Source: Phreatobacter sp.
Lineage (GTDB): Bacteria > Pseudomonadota > Alphaproteobacteria > Rhizobiales > Phreatobacteraceae
Reading direction: 5' to 3'
NCBI GenBank assembly: GCA_019749835.1
Contig: JAIEPJ010000018.1
Location: 1 to 53,201, forward strand
DNA length: 53,201 bases
A program made the translations under genes and the position numbers. The notes under the pieces were generated by a model. The model was not told the origin of the DNA and did not search any database. It worked only from the letters and a program-made list of their open reading frames with translations. This document shows, piece by piece, positions 1 through 9,077 of the stretch. Position 1 is the stretch's first letter. Each line of letters begins with the position of its first letter.

Positions 1-381
1 GGTGTGGCGACGGTCGGCGCCTATCTCGCCGCCGGCCTGCTCGGTGCCCCGGTCTTCGCCGGCATGAGCACCGGCGTCGCGCCCTTCCTCGGCCCGACCG
101 GCGGCTTCCTCGCGGGCTTCCTGGTCATGGCTGCGATCATCGGCGCTGCCGCCGACCGCGGCTGGGACAAGGCCTGGCCGAAGATCCTCGCCGCCATGGC
201 GATCGCCAATGTGATCGTCTTCGTGCCCGGCCTGCTCTGGCTCGGCACCTTCACCGGCTATGGCGAGAAGCTGCTGGCCGCCGGCCTCTGGCCCTTCGCC
301 CTCGGCACGCTCGTCAAGACGGCGCTTGGCGCCGCCCTCATGCCGCTGGCTTGGTCCCTGGTGTCGCGGCTCAGGGGCTGA
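1..381 (+). CDS. bioY: BioY-family biotin transporter, 3' part
   Basis: C-terminal part of a BioY-type S component of an ECF vitamin transporter, which binds biotin in the cytoplasmic membrane and works alone or with an ATPase module. The frame is open from base 1, so the gene begins before the window and its true start is not visible. The visible 125 or so residues contain several hydrophobic helices and the glycine-rich loop GPTGGFLAGF that is typical of BioY. Its last 11 bases overlap, tail to tail, the end of the FkbM methyltransferase gene on the other strand. Family assignment rests on the loop and helix pattern; substrate is inferred from the family. Confidence 0.85.
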   Translation, partial: GVATVGAYLAAGLLGAPVFAGMSTGVAPFLGPTGGFLAGFLVMAAIIGAAADRGWDKAWPKILAAMAIANVIVFVPGLLWLGTFTGYGEKLLAAGLWPFALGTLVKTALGAALMPLAWSLVSRLRG

Positions 382-1294
382 CCTCCTCGACGACATAGCC
401 GCCGTCGAACAGGGTGGCGATGCGGCCGAGCGCGAACCGCGTCGTCGGGCAATCGTGCGGCACGCCCGCCGGCAGCAGCGCGGTGAGCGCTTCCGGTTCG
501 AGGGCGTTCAGCCGGGCGAAGATCGCGGGATCGAGGCGGATCGCCAGCCCGTGATCGGGATGGGCCGGGTCGATATGGGCCGGCCCATACTCGCCGAGGT
601 GGCGCATGGCGTCCCAGGGCGCCGCCTCGCGGGGCAGCCGCGCGGCGAGGCCGGCATCCTCCTCGCGCAGGTAGAAGCGGTTGAGGCCGTCGAAGAAGAC
701 GTCGCGGTAGCCGGCCGCAGCGAGGATCGGCGCGAAGTCCTCCGAGCGGTCGGCCATGGTCCACGGCGCCACGGCCTCCATCACCACGACGCGGGGGCGA
801 AAGCGCTGCCAGTCGTTGCCGGCGAGCACCTCGGCCTCCGCGCCCTCGACATCCACCTTGAGGAAATCGATGCGCTCCGGCGCATGGGCCGCGCAGAGCG
901 CCGCCAGCGTCGTCATCGGGCGGCGCAGGCGCGACGATGTGACGCCCGCCGCCGCGGCGGTCTCGGCGTGCTGGGCGAGTGTCGTCGACAGCCCGTGGAA
1001 GCGGTCGGCCTGGAAGAAGTCGGCCTCGCCTTCGGTCCGGCCGCAGAGCGCCTCGGCGACGACGTCGCGCGGGCGGACCCGCCCATAGGCACGTGCGATC
1101 TCCGCCTGTGGCTCCACCACAATGCCGCGCCAGCCACGCTCGTAGAACCAGAAGGACACATTGTCGGCGATGGCGTGGCCGCCGCCGACATCCACGTAGA
1201 AGCCCTCCGCGACGTCGGCGAGCAGCAGGGCGAGGTGGTAGTCCTCGCGGTTCTGGGCATAGGAGAGAAAGGCCCTCGCGTCCGTCTCGCTCAA
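371..1294 (-). CDS. FkbM family SAM-dependent methyltransferase
   Basis: About 307 residues. The N-terminal half carries the Rossmann-type SAM fold of FkbM O-methyltransferases: FYVDVGGGHA (motif I), IVVEPQ (acidic residue at the end of strand 2) and DFLKVDVEGAE. These enzymes methylate hydroxyls of small molecules, glycans or lipids; the substrate here is unknown. I chose a TTG start at 1294 because GGAG stands six bases upstream and the residues before it (rich in Arg and His) look non-coding. It lies 31 bases after selO on the same strand, so it is probably cotranscribed. The 3' end overlaps bioY by 11 bases. Confidence 0.8.
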   Translation of the reverse strand: MSETDARAFLSYAQNREDYHLALLLADVAEGFYVDVGGGHAIADNVSFWFYERGWRGIVVEPQAEIARAYGRVRPRDVVAEALCGRTEGEADFFQADRFHGLSTTLAQHAETAAAAGVTSSRLRRPMTTLAALCAAHAPERIDFLKVDVEGAEAEVLAGNDWQRFRPRVVVMEAVAPWTMADRSEDFAPILAAAGYRDVFFDGLNRFYLREEDAGLAARLPREAAPWDAMRHLGEYGPAHIDPAHPDHGLAIRLDPAIFARLNALEPEALTALLPAGVPHDCPTTRFALGRIATLFDGGYVVEEVSP

Positions 1295-1325
1295 GGCCGT
1301 CTCCCTGTGATGGCGGCGTCTGTGA

Positions 1326-2744
1326 CTAGCGCCGTGGTGCGATGGCGTGAGCCTCGCGTGCCCGGTCGATCTGGTCAAGCTTGGCGGTGAAGAGGCTCCA
1401 GTCGTCGCGCTCGGCGATCGGCGCCCAGAGGGCCTCGACCTCCTCGATCAGCAGCGTCGCCGGCCCCTCGCCTTCGAAATAGGTGCGGGCCGCCGCCGAG
1501 GCGGCCACAGGTTCATGGGCTCCCAGCGCCGCCTCAAGCCGGGCGAAATCCGCGCCCACGTAGAATGCGGCCTGCGGCCCGGCCATGGCGAAGGCGCGCC
1601 GCGCCAGCCCGCCATGCCAGTCGAACACCGTGCGTTCGAAGGGCGCCTGCGACTTCAGCAGGAACTGAAAGAAGGCGGCCGCGAGTTCGTCGTCGGCCTC
1701 GGCGTCGACCGCCTTGAGGCCGAGCCGCGCGCAGAGCGCCCGCCGGAGGCCGGCATGGAAGGCCCCGGCATAGCCGCGCAGCGCATCCTCCAGCGCCGCC
1801 ACCGGTGCCACCAGCGTCAGGCATTCGGCGAAGCGCTCGAGGTTCCAGGCGACGGCCCCGGGCTGGCGGCCGAAGGCATAGAGGCCGGTCTGGTCGAAAT
1901 AGGCGGCAGTGAATCCAGGCTCGTAGCGCGGCAGGAACCGCCAGGGGCCGTAGTCGAAACTCTCCCCGGTGACGACCATGTTGTCGGTGTTGAGCACGCC
2001 GTGGACGAAGCCCGCCGCCATCCATTCGCCGACGAGTGCGCCGGAGGCCGCGGCGACGGCTGCGAGCAGGGCCGGGGCCTCCTCGGCCATGACGCCGCCA
2101 CGGGCCGCCTGCGGGTGGTAGTGCCGGATGGAATGGCTGACCAGGGCGGCGATGCCGGCCGCGTCGTTGTAGGCGAGGCAGCGCTGGAATGTGCCGAAGC
2201 GGACATGGCTGTGCGACAGCCGCACCATGACCGCGGACCGGGTCGGCGAGGGCTCGTCGCCGCGCATCAGTTCCTCGCCCGTCTCGATCAGCGAGAAGGT
2301 CTTCGATGTATAGACGCCATAGGCCTCCAGGAGCGAGGAGGCCAGAACCTCGCGCACGCCGCCCTTCAGGGTCAGGCGGCCGTCGCCGGAGCGCGAATAG
2401 GGCGTCCGTCCCGACCCCTTGGTGCCGAGGTCGAGGAGGCGCCCCTCGCCGTCGATCAGCTGGCCGGCGAGGAAGCCGCGCCCGTCGCCGATATCGGGAT
2501 TGTAGGAGCGGAACTGGTGGCCGTGATAGCGCAGGGCCAGCGGCGCCGGCAGGTTGTCCGGCAGGGGCTCGAACCGGCCGAAATGGGCGATCCACTGGTC
2601 GTCGGTCAGCCCGCCGAGACCCACCGCCTCCGCCCATCGCTGGTTACGGAAGCGCAGCACATGCTGCGGGAAGCGGGCCGGCGCCACCACGTCGGAGAAG
2701 GCGGGGCCGAGATCGGCATGGGCGGTGGAGGGACGGTAGGTCAT
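1326..2744 (-). CDS. selO: Protein adenylyltransferase SelO (YdiU/UPF0061)
   Basis: 472 residues, the normal size for bacterial SelO, a pseudokinase-fold enzyme that transfers AMP from ATP to protein Ser/Thr/Tyr and is linked to redox homeostasis. Visible hallmarks: LRYHGHQF and YNPDIGDGRGFLAGQ near residues 71-95, the nucleotide loop GTKGSGRTPYSR (108-118), the catalytic segment HGVLNTDNM (D254) and the metal-binding DYGP (D264). No Cys or Sec occurs at the C-terminus. The ATG at 2744 gives the usual MTYRPS-like beginning. It follows the flavin oxidoreductase gene by 17 bases and precedes the FkbM gene by 31, which suggests one transcript. Confidence 0.95.
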   Translation of the reverse strand: MTYRPSTAHADLGPAFSDVVAPARFPQHVLRFRNQRWAEAVGLGGLTDDQWIAHFGRFEPLPDNLPAPLALRYHGHQFRSYNPDIGDGRGFLAGQLIDGEGRLLDLGTKGSGRTPYSRSGDGRLTLKGGVREVLASSLLEAYGVYTSKTFSLIETGEELMRGDEPSPTRSAVMVRLSHSHVRFGTFQRCLAYNDAAGIAALVSHSIRHYHPQAARGGVMAEEAPALLAAVAAASGALVGEWMAAGFVHGVLNTDNMVVTGESFDYGPWRFLPRYEPGFTAAYFDQTGLYAFGRQPGAVAWNLERFAECLTLVAPVAALEDALRGYAGAFHAGLRRALCARLGLKAVDAEADDELAAAFFQFLLKSQAPFERTVFDWHGGLARRAFAMAGPQAAFYVGADFARLEAALGAHEPVAASAAARTYFEGEGPATLLIEEVEALWAPIAERDDWSLFTAKLDQIDRAREAHAIAPRR

Positions 2745-2761
2745 GGCGGAGCTATGGCGGA

Positions 2762-3769
2762 TCAGGCTGCGGCTGCCTTGCCCCGCATCGATGTCACCAC
2801 CTCGGCCAGCATCTCGTAGGAGCGCACGCGCTTGCCGTGGTCGTGGATGGCCGAGGCCACCATGACCTCGTCCACACCCGTCTCGGCGATGAAGCGCTCC
2901 AGCCCGCGCCGCACGGTCTCCGGCGAGCCGACGAAGGAGAAGTGCAGCATGCGCGAGGCCTGTGCCTTTTCCATCGGGCTCCAGAAGCTCTCGATATCGT
3001 CGATCGGTGGCGGCAGCAGGCCGCGCACGCCCCGGAAGATGCCGGCGGCGCGCTGCTGGGCCGAGGTGAAGAGGTGGCGCGCCTCCTCGTCGGTGGGGGC
3101 GAGGAAGACATTGCAGCCCGCCATGGCATAGGCGCTGGCCTGCTGCGCAGAGGGCGTGAACTTCGCCCGGTAGAGGGCCATCGCCTGCATCAGCGCATCG
3201 GGGGCGAAATGCGAGGCGAAGGCATAGGGCAGGCCGAGCATGGCCGCGAGCTGCGCGCCGAAGGTCGAGGACCCCAGGATCCACAGCGGCACCTCGGTGC
3301 CGGCGCCCGGCACCGCCTGGATTGCCTGGCCGGGTTGCGCCGGGGCGAGGAAAGCCTGCAGTTCCAGCACGTCCTGCGGGAAATTGTCCGATTCCATCGG
3401 ATCGACGCGCAGCGCCCGCATGGTGCGCTGGTCGGTGCCGGGGGCGCGGCCGAGGCCGAGATCGATGCGGCCGGGAAACAGGCTCTCCAGCGTGCCGAAC
3501 TGTTCGGCGATCACCATGGGCGCATGGTTCGGCAGCATGATTCCGCCGGCGCCGACCCGGATCCGGCGCGTCGCCGCCGCCACCTGGCCGATCACGACGG
3601 CAGTCGCGGCGCTGGCGATGCCGGTCATGTTGTGATGCTCGGCGAGCCAGTAGCGGTTGTAGCCGAGCCGGTCGGCATGGCCGGCGAGATCGATCGTGTT
3701 GCGCAGCGCGTCCCCGGGCGTCGAGCCTTCCGGGACGGGTGCGAGGTCGAGGATGGAGAACAGCGTCAT
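2762..3769 (-). CDS. LLM-class flavin-dependent oxidoreductase (luciferase-like)
   Basis: About 335 residues of the bacterial-luciferase-like (alkanal monooxygenase-related) family, which binds reduced FMN or F420 in a TIM barrel. The start [15 protein letters not shown], the RYWLAEHHN segment, [12 protein letters not shown] and [10 protein letters not shown] are characteristic of the MsnO8/YhbW-like FMN group. I prefer the ATG at 3769 over an in-frame TTG at 3787 because family members begin with this MTLFS-type strand. Neighbours are the GntR regulator upstream (84 bases) and selO downstream (17 bases). The substrate cannot be told from sequence. Confidence 0.9.
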   Translation of the reverse strand: MTLFSILDLAPVPEGSTPGDALRNTIDLAGHADRLGYNRYWLAEHHNMTGIASAATAVVIGQVAAATRRIRVGAGGIMLPNHAPMVIAEQFGTLESLFPGRIDLGLGRAPGTDQRTMRALRVDPMESDNFPQDVLELQAFLAPAQPGQAIQAVPGAGTEVPLWILGSSTFGAQLAAMLGLPYAFASHFAPDALMQAMALYRAKFTPSAQQASAYAMAGCNVFLAPTDEEARHLFTSAQQRAAGIFRGVRGLLPPPIDDIESFWSPMEKAQASRMLHFSFVGSPETVRRGLERFIAETGVDEVMVASAIHDHGKRVRSYEMLAEVVTSMRGKAAAA

Positions 3770-3853
3770 CGGATCATCCGGGTTCAAGGGCCGGGTTCAG
3801 TGTCGCTCAAGATAGGCATTTGCGGCGGGATGGCGAGGGCAGGTGGCAGCGGA

Positions 3854-4534
3854 TCAGCCCTGCTCGGGCGCTCCGAGCTGGCGCAGCGCCTCGTGGACCA
3901 CGTCGGCCTTGTGCCGGAGATGCTCCCGCATCAGGCCGGACAGCGCCGCCCCGTCGCGGGCGCGCAGCGCCGCCATCATCCGCTCGTGGTCCTCGATCGC
4001 CTCGGTCCAGCGCTCCGGCGTCTTGCGGGCGACGAAGCGCACCGCATGGATGCGCACCATCAGGTTCTGATAGAGACCGGCCAGTGTCGCATTGCCGGCG
4101 ATGCGGAAGATCTCCTCATGGATGCGTCGGTTGAGTCCGGAATAGGGCACCCATTCGCCGCGTCGCCAGTGGCCGACCATCTCGGCATGCATCGCCTCCA
4201 GCCGGGCGAGGTCGTCGGCGTCGAGACGGGCGCAGGCAAGCTCCCCGGCCAGCGCCTCCAGTACGCCCATGATCGGGAAGAGCTCCTCCACCGCTTCCGG
4301 TGCGATGCGGGCGACCCTGCCGCCACGGTTCGGGGTGAGATCGACGAGGCCCTCGGCCGCCAGCACCTTCAGCGCTTCGCGCAGCGGCGTGCGCGAGACG
4401 CCGAAGAGGTCGCAGAGGTCGGGCTCGGAGATCTTGTCGCCGGCCTTGAGCGTGCCTTCGACGATCATGTCGCGCAGGCGGCCCGTGAGTTCGGTCGCCA
4501 GCGAGCGGCGGGCGATCAGCGGATGCTCGTTCAT
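3854..4534 (-). CDS. GntR family transcriptional regulator, FCD subfamily
   Basis: 226 residues. An N-terminal winged helix (about 10-75) contains the GntR signature: LRDMIVEGTLKAGDKISE, LFGVSRTPLREALKVLAAEGLV. The C-terminal FCD helical ligand domain (about 85-215) has the scattered His/Asp residues that often bind a metal and a carboxylic acid ligand (for example NRRIHEEIF and DHERMM). The start at 4534 is supported by the MNEHPLIARRSL beginning. It lies 28 bases downstream of the aminotransferase gene, same strand, so it is likely a local regulator of the glyoxylate/2-hydroxyacid genes; that role is inferred from position only. Confidence 0.92.
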   Translation of the reverse strand: MNEHPLIARRSLATELTGRLRDMIVEGTLKAGDKISEPDLCDLFGVSRTPLREALKVLAAEGLVDLTPNRGGRVARIAPEAVEELFPIMGVLEALAGELACARLDADDLARLEAMHAEMVGHWRRGEWVPYSGLNRRIHEEIFRIAGNATLAGLYQNLMVRIHAVRFVARKTPERWTEAIEDHERMMAALRARDGAALSGLMREHLRHKADVVHEALRQLGAPEQG

Positions 4535-4562
4535 GCCGATCCTCCTCTCGCCTGTCGCACCA

Positions 4563-5768
4563 TCACGCCGCCTTGGCGCTGCCCTCGCGCTTGGTGTCGG
4601 CCAGATAGGCCATGGCGGCCGTCACGCCGCCCGCCTTGTGCGGCACGCCGGCGAGGCCCAGCCCCATCTCGACGCCGCCGAGTGTGCCGATCAGCGTCAG
4701 GTCGTTGATGTCGCCGAGATGGCCGATGCGGAACACCTTCTTGGCGACCTTCGACAGGCCGGTGCCGAGCGACATGTCGAAGGCATCGAGGATCACCGAG
4801 CGCAGCCGGTCTGCATCATGGCCCTCCGGCATGACGACGGCGGTGAGAACAGGAGAGAAGTGCTTGGGATTGGTGCAGAGATTCTCCAGGCCCCAGGCCG
4901 CAACCGCGCGGCGCGTCGCCTCGCCGTGGCGCAGGTGGCGCGCAAAGACGGCGTCGAGACCCTCCTCGTGAAGCATCTGGATGGCCTCGTCGAGGCCGTA
5001 GAGCAGGTTCGTCGCCGGCGTATAGGGGAAGTAGCCGGACTTGCCGGAGGCGATCATCTCCTCCCAGCCCCAGAAGCTCTTCGGCAGGCGCGAGGCCTTC
5101 GAGGCCGCCAGCGCCTTCTCGGAGACGGCGTTGAAGGACAGGCCCGGAGGCAGCATCAGGCCCTTCTGCGAGCCGGCGACGGTGACGTCGACGCCCCATT
5201 CGTCATGGCGGTAGTCGACCGAGGCCAGCGATGAGATCGTGTCGACCATCAGCAGCGCTGGGTGGCCGGCGGCATCGATGGCCTTGCGGACCTCGTCGAT
5301 GCGCGACGTCGCACCGGTGGAGGTCTCATTGTGGACGACGCAGACCGCCTTGAACGTGTGGCCCTTGTCCTCGCGCAGCGCCGCCTCGATGGCCGCGACA
5401 TCGGCGCCCGCGCGCCAGTCGGAGGGGATGAACACCGCCTCGACGCCGAGCTTGCCCGCCATGGTCTTCCACAGCGTCGCGAAATGGCCGGTCTCGACCA
5501 TCAGCACCTTGTCGCCGGGCGACAGCGTGTTGGCGAGTGCCGCCTCCCAGGCGCCGGTGCCCGAGGCGGGATAGATCACCACGGCGCCGCGGGTCTTGAA
5601 GATCGAACGCATGCCGTCGAGGACGCGCAGGCCGAGCTTGCCGAAATCCGGGCCGCGATGGTCGATCGTCTGCCGCGCGATGGCGCTGAGGATGCGCTCC
5701 GGAACCGGCGAGGGGCCGGGGATCTGCAGGAAATGCCGCCCGGCGACGCGCGGTGCATTGGTGGCCAT
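4563..5768 (-). CDS. Serine--glyoxylate / alanine--glyoxylate class V aminotransferase
   Basis: 401 residues, PLP-dependent class V aminotransferase of the serine-glyoxylate group. These make glycine and hydroxypyruvate from serine and glyoxylate. Visible features: N-terminal FLQIPGPSPVPERIL, the PLP-phosphate loop YPASGTGAWEAAL (66-78), D176 in MVDTISSL that contacts the PLP ring nitrogen, and the Schiff-base lysine K202 in AGSQKGLMLPPG. GAGGAG sits seven bases before the ATG at 5768. The gene is divergent from the FAD/Fe-S 2-hydroxyacid dehydrogenase at 6095 and leads the run that continues into gntR. Together they suggest that glycolate is oxidised to glyoxylate and then transaminated. Confidence 0.92.
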   Translation of the reverse strand: MATNAPRVAGRHFLQIPGPSPVPERILSAIARQTIDHRGPDFGKLGLRVLDGMRSIFKTRGAVVIYPASGTGAWEAALANTLSPGDKVLMVETGHFATLWKTMAGKLGVEAVFIPSDWRAGADVAAIEAALREDKGHTFKAVCVVHNETSTGATSRIDEVRKAIDAAGHPALLMVDTISSLASVDYRHDEWGVDVTVAGSQKGLMLPPGLSFNAVSEKALAASKASRLPKSFWGWEEMIASGKSGYFPYTPATNLLYGLDEAIQMLHEEGLDAVFARHLRHGEATRRAVAAWGLENLCTNPKHFSPVLTAVVMPEGHDADRLRSVILDAFDMSLGTGLSKVAKKVFRIGHLGDINDLTLIGTLGGVEMGLGLAGVPHKAGGVTAAMAYLADTKREGSAKAA

Positions 5769-5899
5769 CGGGGATCTCCTCGGCGTGATCGTTGAACCGC
5801 TGCGACGCGGCCTCTTGCCAGAATGAATAATGAATGCAAAATTCAAGTCAAGGGGAGCGCAGGCTCTTCGTTCGAAGCGGGAGGCTGCACCGCGGGCAT

Positions 5900-6071
5900 T
5901 GCGTCCTTCGAGGCTCGCTGTCGCTCGCACCTCAGGATGAGGGTTATTGTGTCTGGCAAGACCGGTGTCGGACCGGATGCCGGTGATGCCAGTCATCAAC
6001 CCTCCTCATCCTGAGGTGCTCGCCCGGGCGATGCGTCTGCATCGTCCGGCGGCGAGCCTCGAAGGACGCAC
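5900..6071. repeat. MITE-like inverted pair of family A palindromic repeat (copy 1)
   Basis: A 43-base unit (5900-5942, beginning TGCGTCCTTCGAGGCTCG and ending CAGGATGAGG) faces an inverted, longer variant (6004-6071). The arms continue inward as GAGGGTT/AACCCTC, so the whole 172 bases can fold into one long hairpin. The inverted arm carries an extra small hairpin, GATGC..GCATC. The same pair architecture occurs at 12642-12832 and 51530-51693. It fills most of the 326-base divergent interval between the aminotransferase and the FAD/Fe-S gene and ends 23 bases before the latter's ATG. No coding potential or transposase is seen. Confidence 0.85.
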
Positions 6072-6094
6072 TTGGCTGATGCAGGCATGAACCG

Positions 6095-9055
6095 ATGAAC
6101 GACATGAGCAACACGCCCGACACGCCGCTGCAGCGCCGCCTCGCGTCCGAGGTGAAGGGCGACGTCCTCTTCGACGTCTTCTCGCGCGGGCGCTACGCCA
6201 CCGACGCCTCGATCTACCAGATCATGCCGGTCGGTGCGGTCGTGCCGGAGACGGTGGACGACGCCATCCGCGCAGTGGCCCTGGCGCGCGAGGCGGGCGT
6301 CACCGTCCTCCCCCGCGGCGGCGGCACCTCGCAGTGCGGCCAGACGGTCAATTCGTCGCTCGTCGTCGACTGCTCGAAGCGCCTCAACCGCATCCTCGAC
6401 CTTGATGTCGCCGGCCGCACCGTTCGCGTCGAGCCGGGCATCGTCCTTGATGATCTCAACCGCCAGCTCAAGAAGCACGGGCTCTGGTATCCCGTCGACG
6501 TCTCCACCGCCTCGCGCGCCACGATCGGCGGCATGACCGCCAACAATTCCTGCGGCGGCCGCTCGCTGCGCTACGGCACCATGCGCGACAATGTCATCCA
6601 GGTGGAGGCGGCGCTCGCTGACGGCACCCGCCGCTGGTTCGGCGAGGTCTCCCGCGACGAGGCCCTGCGTAACGATGCCGACCTGCTCACCCGCGACCTC
6701 CTGAGCCTCGGCACGCGCGAGGCGGCGGAGGTCGAGGCCCGCTATCCGAAGGTGCAGCGCCGGGTCGGCGGCTACAACCTCGACGCCCTGGTGCCGAAGG
6801 GAGCCGCCAACAACATGGCGCATATCCTGGTGGGCTCCGAGGGCACGCTTGCCTTCACCACGGCGGTCGACCTCAAGCTCTGGCCGCTGCTCGGACCGAA
6901 GGTCTTCGGCATCTGCCATTTCGGTTCGTTCCACGAGGCGATGGACGCCGCCCAGCATCTCGTCACCCTGAAGCCCATCGCGGTGGAACTGGTCGACCGC
7001 ACGATGATCGGCCTTGCCCGCGACATCGCCATGTTCCGTCCGACGGTGGAGCGTGTCGTGCGCGGCGATCCGGACGCGCTGCTGGTGGTGGAATTCGCCG
7101 AGGAGACGGAAGCCCAGAACCTGCAGAAACTCCGGGATCTCGAGGCGATGATGGGCGACCTCGGCTTCACCTGGCAGGGTGAGGGCGCCCGCTTCGGCGG
7201 TGTCGTGCCGGTCACCGAGCCGGCCTGGCAGGCCGCCGTCACCGAGATGCGCTCCTCCGGCCTCAACATCATGATGTCGATGAAGGAGGCGGGAAAGCCC
7301 GTTTCCTTCGTCGAGGACTGCGCGGTGCCGCTGCCCGACCTCGCCGCCTATACGGCGGGCCTCACGGAAATCTTCCGCGCCCATGGCACCGAGGGCACCT
7401 GGTATGCCCATGCATCCGTCGGCTGCCTGCACGTGCGTCCCGTCCTCAACATGAAGCTGGACGTCGATGCCAAGCGCATGCGCTCCATGGCCGAACAGGC
7501 CTTCGAGCTCGTCCGTCACTACAAGGGCTCGCATTCCGGCGAGCATGGCGACGGCATCGTCCGCTCCGAGTTCCACGAACAGATGTTCGGCACCCGGCTC
7601 GTCCGCGCATTCGAGGAGGTGAAGGACCGTTTCGATCCCGGTGGCCTGTTCAATCCCGGCAAGATCACCCGTGCGCCATCAATGGATGACCGGACACTGT
7701 TCCGCTACCCGCCGGGCTATGAGGGCATCGAGATCAATCCGGCCCTCGACTGGTCGGACTATCCCGGCGCCAGCCAGGGTTTCCTCGGCGCCATCGAGAT
7801 GTGCAACAACAACGGCACCTGCCGGAAGCTCGACGGCGGCGCCATGTGCCCGAGCTACCGCGTCACCCGCGACGAGCAGCATGTGACGCGCGGCCGCGCC
7901 AACACGCTGCGCCTCGCCATGACCGGCCAGCTCGGCCCCGGCGCGCTGGTGGCCCCGGAAATGGAGGCGAGCCTGTCCCTTTGCGTCTCCTGCAAGGCTT
8001 GCAAGCGCGAATGCCCGACCGGGGTCGACATGGCGCGTATGAAGATCGAGGTGAAGGCCCAGCGTTACGCCCTCTATGGCGCGAAGCTGCACGACCGGCT
8101 TGTGGCCCATCTGCCGCGCTTCGCCCCGCTCGCTGCGAAGGCCCCCTGGCTCTTCAACCTGCGCGACCGCGTGCCGGCTCTGAAAGCCCTGTCGGAGAAG
8201 CTCGCCCAATTCTCGGCGCGCCGCACCCTGCCGCGCTGGCGCTCCGACATCTTCGCGCCGAAGGCGGCCGCGGAAGGCCCGCAGGCCGGCCGCGAGGTGG
8301 TGCTCTTCGCCGACACGTTCAACCGCGCCTTCGAGCGCGAGAACCTTGATGCGGCGGTTTCGGTGCTCGTCGCCGCTGGCTACCGCGTCCTTCACGCGAG
8401 GCCCGTCGGCGGTGGCCGGGCGCTGTGCTGCGGGCGCACCTATCTCGCCACCGGCATGGTCGACCGTGCCCGCGAGGAGGCCGACCGGCTGGTGGCGGCG
8501 CTGACGCCCTTCGCGGCGCGCGGCGTGCCGGTCGTCGGGCTCGAACCCTCCTGCCTCTTCTCGCTGCGCGACGAGATCCCGGCGCTGCTGAAGTCGGAGG
8601 AAGCGGCTGGCGTGGCGAAGGTCGCTGTCCTCTTCGAAGAGTTTCTCGCCGCCGAGGCCAAGGCCGGACGCCTGTCCTTGCCGCTCGGCGAACTCAAGGC
8701 CAAGGCCGTGCTGCACGGCCATTGCCACCAGAAGGCCTTCGGCGCGATGGGCGCGGTGGAGGGCACGCTGCGTCTCATCCCCGGGCTCGAGGTCCAGACG
8801 GTTGAGAGCTCCTGTTGCGGCATGGCGGGGGCCTTTGGCTATCACGCCGAGACCATCGACGCCTCGCTCGCCATGGCGGAACTGTCGCTCCTGCCAGCCA
8901 TCCGCAAGGCGCCGGACGACGCCATCATCATCGCCGACGGCACCTCCTGCCGCCACCAGATCGCCGACGGTGCCGGTCGCGAAGCCGTGCATGTGGCGCG
9001 GGTCCTGGCGATGAGCCTGGAGCGGAAGGTGGACGAGGCATCGACGAGCGGCTGA
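6095..9055 (+). CDS. Fused FAD-linked oxidase / 4Fe-4S 2-hydroxyacid dehydrogenase
   Basis: 986 residues. Order of domains: FAD-binding type 4 (about 35-220, PRGGGTSQCGQ and NNSCGGRSLRYGTM), FAD-oxidase C-terminal domain (about 250-545, ending GLFNPGKI), a ferredoxin-like module with C570..C576 and C630VSCKACKREC640P, and a C-terminal CCG domain with cysteine pairs C778-C779 and C907-C908. This is the layout of YdiJ/Dld-II-like enzymes, a GlcD-GlcF fusion, which oxidise D-2-hydroxyacids (D-lactate, D-2-hydroxyglutarate or glycolate) and pass electrons to a quinone or cytochrome. The divergent glyoxylate aminotransferase favours glycolate; this is inference. The Shine-Dalgarno sequence is weak, and ATG 6104 is an alternative start. 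Confidence 0.92.
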   Translation: MNDMSNTPDTPLQRRLASEVKGDVLFDVFSRGRYATDASIYQIMPVGAVVPETVDDAIRAVALAREAGVTVLPRGGGTSQCGQTVNSSLVVDCSKRLNRILDLDVAGRTVRVEPGIVLDDLNRQLKKHGLWYPVDVSTASRATIGGMTANNSCGGRSLRYGTMRDNVIQVEAALADGTRRWFGEVSRDEALRNDADLLTRDLLSLGTREAAEVEARYPKVQRRVGGYNLDALVPKGAANNMAHILVGSEGTLAFTTAVDLKLWPLLGPKVFGICHFGSFHEAMDAAQHLVTLKPIAVELVDRTMIGLARDIAMFRPTVERVVRGDPDALLVVEFAEETEAQNLQKLRDLEAMMGDLGFTWQGEGARFGGVVPVTEPAWQAAVTEMRSSGLNIMMSMKEAGKPVSFVEDCAVPLPDLAAYTAGLTEIFRAHGTEGTWYAHASVGCLHVRPVLNMKLDVDAKRMRSMAEQAFELVRHYKGSHSGEHGDGIVRSEFHEQMFGTRLVRAFEEVKDRFDPGGLFNPGKITRAPSMDDRTLFRYPPGYEGIEINPALDWSDYPGASQGFLGAIEMCNNNGTCRKLDGGAMCPSYRVTRDEQHVTRGRANTLRLAMTGQLGPGALVAPEMEASLSLCVSCKACKRECPTGVDMARMKIEVKAQRYALYGAKLHDRLVAHLPRFAPLAAKAPWLFNLRDRVPALKALSEKLAQFSARRTLPRWRSDIFAPKAAAEGPQAGREVVLFADTFNRAFERENLDAAVSVLVAAGYRVLHARPVGGGRALCCGRTYLATGMVDRAREEADRLVAALTPFAARGVPVVGLEPSCLFSLRDEIPALLKSEEAAGVAKVAVLFEEFLAAEAKAGRLSLPLGELKAKAVLHGHCHQKAFGAMGAVEGTLRLIPGLEVQTVESSCCGMAGAFGYHAETIDASLAMAELSLLPAIRKAPDDAIIIADGTSCRHQIADGAGREAVHVARVLAMSLERKVDEASTSG

Positions 9056-9077
9056 GGACGTGGTCCGGTGAGGCTCC

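Noticed and set aside
3770-3787. TTG start for the LLM flavin oxidoreductase
   Set aside because: Family members begin at the MTLFS-type strand, which the ATG at 3769 provides.
2306-4708. 800-codon open frame on the plus strand opposite selO, the flavin oxidoreductase and gntR
   Set aside because: It is antisense to three well-supported genes and has a low-complexity Arg/Gly/Ala composition, the usual shadow of GC-rich coding DNA.
5996-7576. 526-codon minus-strand frame opposite the FAD/Fe-S gene
   Set aside because: Antisense to a clear FAD-binding domain; composition typical of a shadow frame; no ribosome site or motif.
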